In this document: one piece after another, positions 9,422-18,176 of the stretch
Position numbering within the stretch: the stretch's first letter is position 1
Layout: every line of letters begins with the position of its first letter
Assembly (NCBI GenBank): GCA_000378025.1
Contig: KB899087.1
Span: 2,046,001-2,110,000 of the forward strand
Direction: 5' to 3'
Length of the DNA stretch: 64,000 nucleotides
Origin: Xanthobacteraceae bacterium 501b
Lineage (GTDB): Bacteria > Pseudomonadota > Alphaproteobacteria > Rhizobiales > Xanthobacteraceae
The notes under the pieces: model-generated
Seen by the model: only the letters and a program-made list of their open reading frames with translations
Told to the model about the DNA's origin: nothing
Database searches by the model: none
Translations under genes and position numbers: made by a program

Positions 9422-9576
9422 TCCAACGGAGGGCGTTGGCTGATGATGACCGGCGCCTTTGCGCGGCGCAACTCAGCGAGCGGCTCGCGTGTTCGTGCCC
9501 TGCAATTCAACGCCGGAAAGGTGTATGATGCGTTCAACCGCCGGACATCAAAGATCCGGCAGGCCGGGAGGTCGCC

Positions 9577-10398
9577 ATGCATCGCCGTATCCGCCTGTTC
9601 CTCGCCGTCAGCCTTTTCTCTGCCTTCGCCATCAATGCAGCCGCCGCGCAGGAGCCGGGGGCCGACGCCAGCTGGAAATCGTTCAAACCTGACGTGTTCG
9701 GGGAGCGGCCGATCGAGGCCGGCAGCCCGCTCGTGCGCCTCACGGCTCCCAAACGGGCAGAGGATGCGGCCATGGTGCCGATCGATGTCGAGATTGTGCT
9801 TCCCGAAGGAGATCCGCGCAGCATCTCCAAGCTGACCCTCATCGTCGACGAGAACCCCGCCCCGCTCGCCGCGACCTTCACCTTCGGCGGCAACCGCCGC
9901 GATGTCGCGCTCGGCACGCGGCTGCGGGTGAATTCCTATTCCTATGTGCGCGCCATCGCCGAAACCAGCGATGGCGGATTGCACATGGCCGAGAGCTTCG
10001 TGAAGGCGTCGGGCGGCTGCTCCGCCCCGGCGATGAAGGACGAGGAGGCCCAGCTGAAGAATCTCGGCCAGCTCAAGCTGAAATCGGTCAAGGCCGACGG
10101 GATGGGCGATGCAAGCCAGGCCAGCCGCGTCTCGCAACTGCAGCTGATGATCCGCCACCCCAACTATTCCGGCCTGCAGATGGACCCGCTAACGCGGGCC
10201 TATATCCCGGCGAAGTTCGTCGACAATATCCGCGTCACGCAGGGCGACGACCTTGTTTTCTCCATGGTTGGAGGCATCTCGCTGAGTGAAGACCCGGCCA
10301 TCCGCGTCTCCTACGACCCGGCGGGCAAGGAGATCCATGTCGATGCCGGGGATACGGACGGGCGCAAGTTTGAGGGTGCGCTGAAGCCCGCAAGCTGA
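9577..10398 (+). CDS. Quinoprotein dehydrogenase-associated SoxYZ-like carrier protein
   Basis: 273 residues with a signal peptide (MHRRIRLFLAVSLFSAFAINAAAA). The N-terminal half resembles SoxY and ends in a carrier loop VKASGGCSAPA, equivalent to the SoxY GGCGG arm whose Cys carries substrate; the C-terminal half resembles SoxZ (LMIRHPNYSGLQMDPLTRAYIPAKFV). In bacteria with PQQ dehydrogenases these fused carriers are defined as part of a hypothetical 'quinoprotein relay system', with a partner zinc metallohydrolase; such a partner is present at 31992-32954. A periplasmic carrier role linked to XoxF or PQQ is established only as association; no biochemistry is known to me. It stands alone on the plus strand beside two minus-strand exported orphans. 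Confidence 0.88.
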   Translation: MHRRIRLFLAVSLFSAFAINAAAAQEPGADASWKSFKPDVFGERPIEAGSPLVRLTAPKRAEDAAMVPIDVEIVLPEGDPRSISKLTLIVDENPAPLAATFTFGGNRRDVALGTRLRVNSYSYVRAIAETSDGGLHMAESFVKASGGCSAPAMKDEEAQLKNLGQLKLKSVKADGMGDASQASRVSQLQLMIRHPNYSGLQMDPLTRAYIPAKFVDNIRVTQGDDLVFSMVGGISLSEDPAIRVSYDPAGKEIHVDAGDTDGRKFEGALKPAS

Positions 10399-10455
10399 GC
10401 GTTAGAAATTGGCGAAGAGCAGGAGCCGCGTCGGCCGCGCGCCTCCCGCTCTCGC

Positions 10456-10902
10456 TCAATAGAAGCAGGTGACTTCCGCTTCCGCCTGCGCCCGGTGCAG
10501 ATCAGCGACAATATCGCGGAAAATGCCGGTGTTGCGGAACAGTTCAGCCTGCTGGCCGGCCACCTGGCTGACGCTCATGATGGTTTCGGCCTCCTCGTAG
10601 CGCTCATAGGGCAGGATGGTGGCAATGGTGTCGATCGAGCACGAGCACTTCTCAAGCGCCTGGCGGGTCTGGCCGTTCGCAACCATGCAGCCGAACACAT
10701 AGTCGGCGCGGGCGACGGTGGGATAATCGTTGATAAGTCCCGCCTGTGGCGCCTGGGGCGCCGGCTTGCGGGCGCCGGCGGTGAGGCCGGGCGACAGCAT
10801 GTCCTGCGCCAGCACCCCACCGGCACCCAGCACCGTCAAAATCAGAACTGCGGCGCTGCGGCGGAGGGGCTTTTCTCCCCGCAAGGGGCGTGTCTTCGCC
10901 AT
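10456..10902 (-). CDS. Exported hypothetical protein with conserved cysteines (XoxF/PQQ neighbourhood)
   Basis: About 148 residues. ATG 10902 is preferred because GGAGG lies 7 bp before it (ATG 10908 is too close). A hydrophobic N-terminus (AAVLILTVLGAGGVLA-Q) predicts export. The mature domain has cysteines in FGCMVANG, EKCSCSID and a final TCFY, enough for one or two disulfides, and the pattern YVFGCMVANGQ...CSCSIDTI looks like a small helical periplasmic domain. I recognise it only as a protein recurring beside XoxF/PQQ genes, not by function. It lies downstream of the 228-residue exported protein (25-bp gap), probably in the same transcript as the pqq genes. Confidence 0.7.
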   Translation of the reverse strand: MAKTRPLRGEKPLRRSAAVLILTVLGAGGVLAQDMLSPGLTAGARKPAPQAPQAGLINDYPTVARADYVFGCMVANGQTRQALEKCSCSIDTIATILPYERYEEAETIMSVSQVAGQQAELFRNTGIFRDIVADLHRAQAEAEVTCFY

Positions 10903-10926
10903 GGTCATTCCTCCTGGGGCGGCCGC

Positions 10927-11613
10927 CTATTTCACCGCCGGGGCCAGGGATGCCCCGGTCAGCGTCAGGCTGGTCTCGATGATGTTAGCTCCGCCATCCG
11001 CCTTCGGCGTGACGACGTCGATGGAATATAGCCCGCCGGGCACGGCGTCGGAGAACAGGAATTCATATCGGCGACCGACCAGTTCCAGCAGCTTGTCCTT
11101 GTTGGGATCCTCTGCAAAGGGTCGCATGGTCAGCTTCCAACCCTCGACCTCGTGGCCCTCGAAGGAAAAGCGCGCGGGCGTGACCGTGCCGGAGGACAGA
11201 TGCTCGCGCACCCGGTTGCGCAGATAGAACGGGCTGCCCTTGGTGAGTTGTGCGAGTTCTTTCACGTCGCGCTCCAGCAGGATCATCGCGATCGGATTGC
11301 CATTCATGGTCGGGAAGGGCCCGGCCTCGCCTTCCTTGTCACCGCGATGGATAAGCACGTCGGCAATCCGCTTTTTGGGGTCGTCGGCAGGCGCCCCCAC
11401 CTTCATTTCCAGCGTTTCTTCGAAGCCGTCGCCGAGCTTAGCCTCGGCGGTCACGTGCTTGTAGGCATAGGTGAGCGTGGTGCCCGCCGCCACCTTCGAC
11501 AGATAGGGCTGCTCGAAGAACAGCTCGGCAGCGGTCGGCGCGGCCAGCGCGGCTGAAGCAAGAAAGACCGCAATTGAGGCCGTCGCGGCGAGGGTACGGG
11601 CAGAACGCAACAT
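10927..11613 (-). CDS. Exported hypothetical protein downstream of pqqE
   Basis: 228 residues with a signal peptide (ARTLAATASIAVFLASAALAAPT). The mature part is mostly beta-strand with no cysteines and no motif I recognise; PIAMILLERDVKELAQLTKGSPFYLRNRVREHL and FEGHEVEGWKLTMRPFAEDPN are its most distinctive segments. The overall impression is a lipoprotein-carrier-like or LolA-like beta domain, but this is a guess. It follows pqqE by 12 bp and precedes the Cys-containing orphan by 25 bp, so all three are likely on one mRNA. Its tie to PQQ or methanol oxidation is from position only. Confidence 0.7.
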   Translation of the reverse strand: MLRSARTLAATASIAVFLASAALAAPTAAELFFEQPYLSKVAAGTTLTYAYKHVTAEAKLGDGFEETLEMKVGAPADDPKKRIADVLIHRGDKEGEAGPFPTMNGNPIAMILLERDVKELAQLTKGSPFYLRNRVREHLSSGTVTPARFSFEGHEVEGWKLTMRPFAEDPNKDKLLELVGRRYEFLFSDAVPGGLYSIDVVTPKADGGANIIETSLTLTGASLAPAVK

Positions 11614-11625
11614 GAAGTCTCTCCG

Positions 11626-12771
11626 TCAGCCGGCGCGGTCGGGCTGGAAGTAGCGCCGGTAATCATAAATGTCGGAGCCTTCGGCGTCGGCCTCGGCAAG
11701 CGCCAGCAGGTCTGCATGCAGCGGCGACAAATGGCAGGCGGGATCGGTGGCGGCAGCATCGCCGGCAATCGCCATCGCCTGGCAGCGGCAGCCACCCCAG
11801 TCGATTTCCTTGCGCTCGCAGCTCTTACATAGATCGGGCATCCAGTCGGTGCCACGAAAGGCATTGAAGGCGGGCGAGTTCAGCCAGACATCGGTCAGCG
11901 AATGCTCGCGCACGTTCCAGAAATCGAGGCTCGGAATGGTCTCGGCCGCATGGCAGGGCAGCACCTTTCCGGAGGGCGTCACGTTGAGCGACTGCCGCCC
12001 CCAGCCATTCATGCAGGGCTTGGGATATTTGGCGTAGTAATCCGGCACCACCGCATCGATGGTAAGCACGCCCTTGAGCCGGACCCGCGCCTCCTCCACC
12101 ACATCGAGCGCCCAGAACACCTGGTCGCGGGTCGGCATCAATGCGCCACGATTGCGCAGCGCCCAGCCATAATATTGGGAATGGGCAATCTCGATGCGCC
12201 GCGCATCAAGCGCCAGCGCCAACTCGATGAAATCGGGGATCTGGTGAATGTTCGCCCGGTGGACAACCGAGTTGACGGTCAGCGGCAGGCCAAGCCGGCG
12301 CACCTCGCGCGCTACCGCCATTTTCCGCTCATGCGCCCCACGGAAATTGGAGACCTTGTCGGTCATCTCGGCGGTCGCGCCCTGGAAGGACAGCTGGACA
12401 TGGTCGATGCCGGCATCCGAGATCGCTTGCAGCCGCTCGGGCGTCACGCCGACGCCAGCGGTGATGAGGTTGGTGTAGAGACCCACCTCGACGCAATGGC
12501 GGATCATCTGCTCGAGATCGCGGCGCGCCGTCGGCTCGCCGCCGGAAAGGTGGACCTGCAACACACCGAGCTTGGCGGCCTCGGAAAACACACGCAGCCA
12601 CGTCTCTGTGTCGAGCTCGACATTGCGCCGGTCGAGTTCGACCGGGTTGGAACAATAGGGGCATTGCAGCGGGCAGCGATGCGTCAGCTCGGCCAGCATG
12701 CCATAGGGGATGGGAGGCGCCGGACGGGCCGGCACCTCCACGCGGCTGCGGGGTTCTTCGATCAGGCTCAT
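11626..12771 (-). CDS. pqqE: PQQ biosynthesis radical SAM protein PqqE
   Basis: 381 residues. The radical-SAM cluster motif CPLQCPYC (Cys33, Cys37, Cys40) is near the N-terminus, followed by [14 protein letters not shown], the SAM-binding GGEP motif. The C-terminal SPASM region holds further cysteines ([30 protein letters not shown]) for auxiliary Fe-S clusters. PqqE joins Glu Cgamma to Tyr in PqqA, with PqqD as the peptide chaperone, in the cytoplasm. Its ATG overlaps the pqqD stop by 4 bp (ATGA), indicating translational coupling in pqqABCDE. Gene length and order are standard. Confidence 0.97.
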   Translation of the reverse strand: MSLIEEPRSRVEVPARPAPPIPYGMLAELTHRCPLQCPYCSNPVELDRRNVELDTETWLRVFSEAAKLGVLQVHLSGGEPTARRDLEQMIRHCVEVGLYTNLITAGVGVTPERLQAISDAGIDHVQLSFQGATAEMTDKVSNFRGAHERKMAVAREVRRLGLPLTVNSVVHRANIHQIPDFIELALALDARRIEIAHSQYYGWALRNRGALMPTRDQVFWALDVVEEARVRLKGVLTIDAVVPDYYAKYPKPCMNGWGRQSLNVTPSGKVLPCHAAETIPSLDFWNVREHSLTDVWLNSPAFNAFRGTDWMPDLCKSCERKEIDWGGCRCQAMAIAGDAAATDPACHLSPLHADLLALAEADAEGSDIYDYRRYFQPDRAG

Positions 12772-13079
12772 GACGCGGCATCCCCGATCACCGGCAACGT
12801 CACTTCGATGAGGCCCTTTTCGGCGAGGCCGGAAAGGAATGCATCGACATCGGTCGCCACCGTTGTGCGCTCCACGGTGAAAGCGCTCGCCAGTTCATCG
12901 ACGATGGCGTCGATGGAACGGGCGCCATCCACTTTCTTCAGAATCTCCACCGCCACCGGGTCAGGGTTCAGCACGCGCTCGGGCGCCAGCAGCACCCACT
13001 GTCCGCGTGCCTCATCGTGACGCAGCCGCACGCCGCGCGCGAGCTTGGGAACACCAGTTGCGGCAAGAGTCGCTGTCAT
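12768..13079 (-). CDS. pqqD: PQQ biosynthesis peptide chaperone PqqD
   Basis: 103 residues. PqqD is the RiPP recognition element that holds PqqA for PqqE. The core [41 protein letters not shown] is diagnostic: a wHTH-like three-strand sheet that binds the precursor. ATG 13079 is preferred over GTG 13082 because a strong GGAGGGG lies a few bases before it and the ATG overlaps the TGA of pqqC. It is a separate gene, not fused to pqqC as in some methylobacteria. Confidence 0.95.
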   Translation of the reverse strand: MTATLAATGVPKLARGVRLRHDEARGQWVLLAPERVLNPDPVAVEILKKVDGARSIDAIVDELASAFTVERTTVATDVDAFLSGLAEKGLIEVTLPVIGDAAS

Positions 13080-13813
13080 CACCCCTCCTTCGGGACGAAG
13101 GCCCCTGGATAGCCCATTTTCGGATCGATATAGGCGAAGTACAGCGCATCAAGCTGCACCCAGAGCACGTTGCACTTGAACTCCAGCGCGCGGATCGCCT
13201 GCTCCTGCTGCTCGGGCGTGCGGGCGTGCTGCTTGACGTAATCCAGCGCGAAATCCGCGTCGCGCGGCGCCTGGGTCAGGCGCTTGTCGAAATAGGCCAG
13301 CGTGTCCTTTGAGACGAAATCATAGTTCTTCAGCATGCCGGCGACACGCTCGCCGATGATGCCGGGCGAAAACATCTCCGTGAGCGAGGAGGCGATGGCC
13401 TCCAGAAGGCTCTTCTCGCGCACGAAATGCACATAGGCATCGACCGCGAACTTCGTCGCCGGCAGCAGGCCGGACAGCGACGTGACCGTGTGGCGGTCGA
13501 GGCCGAGGCTATCGGTCAGCACCAGCCAACGGGCGATGCCGCCCTCGCCTTCATGGTCGCCATCATGGTCGACGATGCGCTGGCGCCAGACGCGGCGCAG
13601 TTCCGGCTCTTCCATGCGGGCGAGGATGGCGGAATCCTTCACCGGGATCATGGCCTGATAATAATAGCGGTTGAGCGCCCAGGCCTGCACCTGTCCAAAG
13701 GTAAGCTGGCCATTGTGCAGCAGCTTATGAAACGGGTGCAGGCTGTGATAGCGGCGCGTGCCGACGTCGCGCAGACGATTTTCCAGTTCTTCCGGTGAGA
13801 GAAGCGTGGTCAT
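13079..13813 (-). CDS. pqqC: Pyrroloquinoline-quinone synthase PqqC
   Basis: 244 residues. PqqC is the cofactorless oxidase that closes the second ring and carries out the last oxidation to PQQ. HPFHKLLHNGQLTFGQVQAWALNRYYYQAMIPVKD holds the active-site His, Arg and Tyr residues, and the later HFVREKSLLEAIASSLTEMFSP completes the pocket. ATG 13813 overlaps the pqqB stop in ATGA; the frame is open for 12 codons upstream but those lie in pqqB. Length is typical for non-fused PqqC. Confidence 0.96.
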   Translation of the reverse strand: MTTLLSPEELENRLRDVGTRRYHSLHPFHKLLHNGQLTFGQVQAWALNRYYYQAMIPVKDSAILARMEEPELRRVWRQRIVDHDGDHEGEGGIARWLVLTDSLGLDRHTVTSLSGLLPATKFAVDAYVHFVREKSLLEAIASSLTEMFSPGIIGERVAGMLKNYDFVSKDTLAYFDKRLTQAPRDADFALDYVKQHARTPEQQEQAIRALEFKCNVLWVQLDALYFAYIDPKMGYPGAFVPKEG

Positions 13814-14748
13814 AGGGCTATCTCCATCCCATCTTGAGCGATTTCCCATCCGGCTTTATTCGCCGTTATCCGCTCTTCTGAGCCATCAACGAGCACCGGA
13901 TTGGTGTTGTTGATGTGAACATAGATTTTCCGGCCGACGTTGACGTTTCTCAAGGCCTCAATCGAACCGCGCTCGCCCGACATCGACATATGCCCCATGC
14001 GCGCGCCGGTCTTGGTGCCGACCCCGGCGCGGATCATCTCATCGTCGCGCCAGAGCGTGCCGTCGAACAGCACGGCATCGGCTCCCTCAAGGCGCGCCCG
14101 CAATGAATCGGTCATGGTCGCACAGCCGGGAATATAGAGGATCCGGCGCCCGCCGGCCGTAAGTTCGACGCCGATGGTCTGCTCGCCCTCCATGTCGGTG
14201 GTAAGCGAGCCTTTTTCCGCCTGCTCGCGCGCTTCGAGATAGAGGGCGATCTTGCCGGGGACCGGGAAAATGGTGGCCCGTACGCCCGCCACGAGTTCGA
14301 AGGATGAGCCGAGTTCCACCGGGCGGCGTTCCACCACCTCTGGCGCCAGCACGTCGAAGGCGCTGCTGCCGGCGAGCACGTCGTGCACGCCGGGTGTTGC
14401 CATCAGCGTGAAGGGCTGTGCCTCCCGCAAGCTCAGAAGGCCGGCCACATGGTCGATATCGGCATTGGTGAGCAGCACGGATGTGAGCGGCGAGTGCCGC
14501 AGTCCGTGGCGTGGGTGAAGGGCCGGCGTGGCCTGAAGCTGCGACAGAATTTCCGGCGCACAATTGACAAGCGCCCAGTCGGCGCCATTGGCGCTGACGG
14601 CAATTGACGCCTGGGAGCGCCGCTTTACACGGGGATCATTTGCCCAAGCAAGCGAACAAACCGCGCAGCGGCAGTTCCACTGAGGGAAACCACCGCCCGC
14701 GGCTGACCCAAGGATCACGAGTTTGAAGTGGGACGGGGACGTTTCCAT
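13810..14748 (-). CDS. pqqB: PQQ biosynthesis protein PqqB (metallo-beta-lactamase fold)
   Basis: 312 residues. LGSAAGGGFPQWNCRCAVC near the N-terminus and TNADIDHVAGLLSLRE match the PqqB version of the metallo-beta-lactamase motif. PqqB hydroxylates the cross-linked Tyr-derived intermediate, using iron. The MGHMSMSGERGSIEAL and YVHINNTNPVL segments near the C-terminus are standard. The gene follows pqqA by 39 bp and overlaps pqqC by 4 bp. Confidence 0.96.
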   Translation of the reverse strand: METSPSHFKLVILGSAAGGGFPQWNCRCAVCSLAWANDPRVKRRSQASIAVSANGADWALVNCAPEILSQLQATPALHPRHGLRHSPLTSVLLTNADIDHVAGLLSLREAQPFTLMATPGVHDVLAGSSAFDVLAPEVVERRPVELGSSFELVAGVRATIFPVPGKIALYLEAREQAEKGSLTTDMEGEQTIGVELTAGGRRILYIPGCATMTDSLRARLEGADAVLFDGTLWRDDEMIRAGVGTKTGARMGHMSMSGERGSIEALRNVNVGRKIYVHINNTNPVLVDGSEERITANKAGWEIAQDGMEIAL

Positions 14749-14787
14749 CGGTGGTCCGATTTTACGCCATCCCGTCCCTTATTAAGC

Positions 14788-14865
14788 TCAGAAGTCAGCC
14801 GGATAGTAGGCGTTGACTTCCATGCCGACGCAGACTTCAACAATGCGGGGAGCAGTCCAGGCCAT
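14788..14865 (-). CDS. pqqA: PQQ precursor peptide PqqA
   Basis: A 25-residue peptide starting MAWTAPRIVEVCVGMEVNAY and ending PADF before TGA. The Glu and Tyr that become PQQ are in E-V-N-A-Y (Glu16 and Tyr20), the exact E-x-x-x-Y spacing required. An AGGAGGA ribosome-binding site lies just upstream of ATG 14865. It is the first gene of pqqABCDE. Upstream at 14902-14919 is a pair of ATAAGAR heptamers that also occur before other XoxF/PQQ genes. Confidence 0.97.
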   Translation of the reverse strand: MAWTAPRIVEVCVGMEVNAYYPADF

Positions 14866-14901
14866 ATCTTCCTCCTCGATTATTCAATCTCATATTACTT
14901 C

Positions 14902-14919
14902 ATAAGAAGTTCATAAGAG
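14902..14919 (+). promoter_or_regulatory. Direct repeat ATAAGAA-N4-ATAAGAG upstream of pqqA
   Basis: ATAAGAA at 14902-14908 and ATAAGAG at 14913-14919, start-to-start distance exactly 11 bp, one helical turn, as expected for an OmpR-type response regulator dimer. It lies 37 bp before the pqqA start codon in an AT-rich stretch. The same pair, in the same orientation relative to the gene, occurs before the PQQ-ABC operon. A regulatory role is inferred. Confidence 0.6.
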
Positions 14920-15056
14920 ATCGAGTTGCTTTGCGGATATTTCACCGCACCAGTAATGTGAGGATCGTTTCGCCATCCGTCAAGAAGACCCTGTCATCTT
15001 TCGCTCTGGCGCACATAATACCACTCCATTTCCGGTGCTTTCTCTCTCGAAACCGC

Positions 15057-15746
15057 TCAGCTTTCCTCGGCTTCGAGCATGAAGCCACGGCCGCGTACCG
15101 TCATGATCAGGTGTGCGCCCTCCGGCAACGCCTCGGCGAGCTTATGCCGGAGATAGCCGACATAAACATCGACGACGTTGAGCGAAGCGCCGCCATGCCC
15201 AGCCCAGAGCGCGGCGAAAATGTCGGCCCGCGACAGCGGCTCCCCGGGATGACGCATCAGCAGCGCCAGAAGTTCCACCTCGCGCTCGGTCAGCCGCACC
15301 CGCGTGCCCCCGAGCTGCGCCTGTCGGGTGTCGAGATCAAGCGACAGCGCGCCGACCTCCAGCCGCCGTGGCTCGGTGCCGGCATTGCTGCGACGCAGCG
15401 CCTGCACCTTCACCCGGGCCAGCAACTCCTCGAAGGCGAACGGCTTGACGATATAGTCGTCCGCCCCGGCCAGAAGCCCCTCGGTGCGCTCGTTCACGCT
15501 GGAGCGGGCGGAGAGCATGAGGATAGGCGCGGTCTGCCCGCCAGCGCGGAGCGCCTTGCACACTTCGATTCCGGAACGGCCGGGCAGCATCACATCGAGA
15601 ATGATCGCCCCCCATGCCCTGCCAGTGACCACCCGCAGCGCCGCCTCGCCGTCCCCTACCAGTTCGACATCATAGCTTTCAGAGGAGAAACCACGCCTCA
15701 GCAGGGAGCCGATATCGGGATCGTCCTCAACGACCAGAATGTTCAT
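15057..15746 (-). CDS. OmpR-family response regulator
   Basis: 229 residues. Receiver domain with acidic pocket EDD (7-9), phospho-acceptor Asp51 in ILDVMLPGRSG, the conserved Thr/Ser (LSARSS) and Lys (VKPFAF). The C-terminal winged helix (RLTEREVELLALLMRHPGEPLSRADIFAALW, VYVGYLRHKLAE) is OmpR/PhoB-type DNA-binding. It overlaps the upstream histidine kinase gene by 4 bp. It sits about 190 bp upstream of pqqA on the same strand, so it may control the pqq/xox genes in the manner of MxbDM in Methylorubrum; this is an inference from position and from the 11-bp-phased repeats nearby. Confidence 0.93.
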   Translation of the reverse strand: MNILVVEDDPDIGSLLRRGFSSESYDVELVGDGEAALRVVTGRAWGAIILDVMLPGRSGIEVCKALRAGGQTAPILMLSARSSVNERTEGLLAGADDYIVKPFAFEELLARVKVQALRRSNAGTEPRRLEVGALSLDLDTRQAQLGGTRVRLTEREVELLALLMRHPGEPLSRADIFAALWAGHGGASLNVVDVYVGYLRHKLAEALPEGAHLIMTVRGRGFMLEAEES

Positions 15747-17362
15747 TGGGCGGCCTCCAGTGTGATGTCCGGCACGGGGAGCGGCAGGCGCACGGTGACG
15801 CAGGTCCCGCGCCGCCGCCCGTCATCTCCCGTGCTGCTTTCAAGAGCGATGCGCCCACCATGGCGGTCGACGATCCATTTCGCCAGAGCGAGACCTATGC
15901 CGAATCCCGTGCCTTCGCGCGTGCCGGCAGAACCGCGCCAGAACCGCTCGAACACGTGCGGAAGTTCGTCCGGAGGTATTCCAGTCCCATGGTCGCGCAC
16001 CTCGATCACCAACTCGTCTGCCTCGCGCCTCGCCGTCAAACGCACGCTCTCGCCGGGCGGGGAATGGCGCACGGCATTGGCGACGAGGCCGTCGAAGGTC
16101 TGGCGCAGCCATTCGCGATCAGCGTCGACGGCGAGGCTCTCACCGCCCCCGTCCGCCTCCAGCAGCAGCCCGCCGGCCCGCGCCACTGGCGCCATGCCCT
16201 CACAAACCTCGGTGAGGAGATCCGACACCAGGAACAGCGAACGGTCGAGTTCGATCTGTCCGCTCTCCGAGCGCGCGATGCGCAGCAGGTCCTCCACCCG
16301 GCGGTGCAGGCGTCGGGCACGCGACTGGATCACCAGCAACGCGGCGCGCAGATCCTCCTCGCGCGGGCGCTGCGGGCGCAGCGTGATCTCGACTTCGCCA
16401 AGGATCACGGTGAGCGGTGTGCGCAGTTCGTGACTAACATCGGTGAAGAAGCGCCGACGCGCCATGTCGACATTTTCGAGCCGCGTATTGGCGGCGCGCA
16501 ACTCTGCCGTACGGTCGTCGACAATTTGCTGCAGCTGTTTCTGCGCGGCCACCAGCCGCGCCTCGCGCCGGGCAAGATGCACGGCCATTCGGTTGAAGCG
16601 AGCCATGGCGAGGCTCAGCTCGTCGTGCCCGGTGACGTTGACCCGGGTATCGGAGCGCCCGCGCGCGATCGCGGCCGCGGCTGCCGACACGTCGGCGACC
16701 CGGTTCACCAGAGAGCGGCCGAGAAGGTTATAGAGAGCCACCGCCAGCAGGCCGGTGAGCGCCAGGCCGATCAGCCCCCAGTGCAGCGTACGATCGCGCA
16801 GAAGCTGCACCTCGCCCTGGGTGGCATGGGCGGTTGTGCGCTCCTCCTCCATCGCCTGGGTGAGCGGGCTGCCGAAGCCGGCGGCGAAGACGTCGAGCAC
16901 CACTCGCACACCGGTCGATGCGTCTGGACTGGCCAGCGCGTTCTCGACCTGGCGGTCTAACACCTCGAACTGCGCCTTCAGCCGGGCGACGGTGCGGCTG
17001 CGCGCGGCCATCAGCGTGCGCTGCTTTTCATCCTGGAACCGCCGCACATCCTCGGCGAGCGCTGCCTCGAACCGGGCGAAGGAATCGCGTGTGCCGCGCC
17101 GGGCCATCGCTAGCGCTTCATGGGTGCGGGTGCTCGGCTGCTGCGCGGTCTGCAGCGCCATCAGCGCGTAGTCGCCGATTCGCCCGGAAATCGCCGAGAG
17201 CAGTTCCAGTCGATTCTGCGCCGAGACCAAGCGATCAAGCTGGTTGCTGGCCGCGCCGAGCGCCACCACGAGCACAAGTGTCGACGCGGCTGTGACCAGC
17301 ACGGCGACGGATAAGAGCAGCGCCATGCGCGCCCTGAGCGACGAGAACAAGCCACGCCCCAT
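15743..17362 (-). CDS. Sensor histidine kinase
   Basis: 539 residues. Two membrane helices (about 13-36 and 195-214) flank a periplasmic helical sensor of about 155 residues; then HAMP, a short coiled coil, HisKA with the phospho-acceptor His311 in FTDVSHELRTPL, and an HATPase_c domain with N (VANAVRHS), G1 (RDHGTGIPP) and G2 (GTGFGIGLAL). It is the cognate kinase of the overlapping response regulator. The periplasmic position of its sensor would suit monitoring of methanol, lanthanides or PQQ enzymes, but no ligand pocket can be read from sequence. It is the first gene of the pair; promoter lies between 17363 and 17473. Confidence 0.93.
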   Translation of the reverse strand: MGRGLFSSLRARMALLLSVAVLVTAASTLVLVVALGAASNQLDRLVSAQNRLELLSAISGRIGDYALMALQTAQQPSTRTHEALAMARRGTRDSFARFEAALAEDVRRFQDEKQRTLMAARSRTVARLKAQFEVLDRQVENALASPDASTGVRVVLDVFAAGFGSPLTQAMEEERTTAHATQGEVQLLRDRTLHWGLIGLALTGLLAVALYNLLGRSLVNRVADVSAAAAAIARGRSDTRVNVTGHDELSLAMARFNRMAVHLARREARLVAAQKQLQQIVDDRTAELRAANTRLENVDMARRRFFTDVSHELRTPLTVILGEVEITLRPQRPREEDLRAALLVIQSRARRLHRRVEDLLRIARSESGQIELDRSLFLVSDLLTEVCEGMAPVARAGGLLLEADGGGESLAVDADREWLRQTFDGLVANAVRHSPPGESVRLTARREADELVIEVRDHGTGIPPDELPHVFERFWRGSAGTREGTGFGIGLALAKWIVDRHGGRIALESSTGDDGRRRGTCVTVRLPLPVPDITLEAAQ

Positions 17363-17473
17363 GGTGTCTCACCGAATGGCGCCATCCCAAACATGATGGC
17401 ATGCCGATGATTTCACGGACGCGGCGCGCGCGCACGCTGCGGTGCAACAGAACAGGGCGCGAGTGGTATGCGA

Positions 17474-17683
17474 TCAGATCTCGCGTCCGCTGGACCCGGG
17501 AGGTGCGCAGCGCCATTTGAGAACCTTCCACTTGGGATGGGTCTCGCGCCATTCGGCGATGACCGGCATGGCCCCGATAAGGCACTGCACCGGTGCCGGT
17601 GGCCTCTCCAGCCCGACGGAGACAGCCTCCTCGCGGCAGGTGCCGGGGCTGGCAATGAGGCAGATCGACAGAATGAGCTCCAC
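17474..17683 (-). CDS. Conserved small protein, function unknown
   Basis: 69 residues. Its layout (MELILSICLIASPGTCREEAV..., a middle CLIGAMPVIAEWRETHPKWKV and a final LKWRCAPP) matches a small family I recall from Hyphomicrobiales genomes, with three Cys and the W-x-x-x-HP-x-W-x-V/L-x-x-W-x-C block conserved. The short hydrophobic N-terminus might act in export; the cysteines would then form disulfides. It is upstream of the histidine kinase gene on the same strand with a 110-bp gap. No function is known. Confidence 0.6.
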   Translation of the reverse strand: MELILSICLIASPGTCREEAVSVGLERPPAPVQCLIGAMPVIAEWRETHPKWKVLKWRCAPPGSSGREI

Positions 17684-18176
17684 TACAAACTCCTCGTGGC
17701 GTGAGTTCGCTGCCTTCCCAGCGCTTCCTCTGTGGCTGGCCCCGATATCCTACGCGGCACGCGGCAGTTGGATCACCTTGTCGTACCGCATGACCTTGTC
17801 ATGCCGCATCGCAGCAACTTTTTTGCCGACCAAGCTTCCGGTGGCACCGTCGCAGACGCCCTCGGCCGGAGCGAGCGTCTCATCTTCGCGCGGCATGGAG
17901 TATGCCGCATTTTTGACCGTGCCACCATAATCCGCAACCTTAGGACCATTATCCATCCGCGACAAGAAACCATGGGGCAAGCGCCGGGGCGAGCGTCATA
18001 CGGCTGAAGAATCCCTTGCAGATAAAGGCGAAGCGGGCCTAGTCTCTCGCCGTAACGTGTCTGGTCGCGCTATCGGGCCAACCGGTTTGGTGTTCCAAAC
18101 GCTGCAACAAAGATAGCCGGGACATCGGGGGACAATTCCCGTCCCTTGTCATGCAACCCCGTTCTGGGAGGAATAG
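17684..18176. other. Intergenic region upstream of fae, with an 18-bp tandem repeat and palindrome
   Basis: No gene is supported here with confidence. It must hold the fae promoter in its right part. At 17775-17810 an 18-bp unit is repeated once (15 of 18 positions identical), and inside it GCATGACCTTGTCATGC (17788-17804) is a perfect 7-3-7 inverted repeat. A minus-strand frame (17750-17980, 76 codons) crosses the repeat and reads RHDKVMRYDKV there; it has no signal peptide, no good start and no family resemblance, so it is not called. Confidence 0.5.

Noticed and set aside
17750-17980. 76-codon minus-strand frame between the small Cys protein and fae
   Set aside because: Weak resemblance to a small inhibitor-like motif only (C then SLVGKK), no good start, and it crosses an 18-bp repeat; not enough support.
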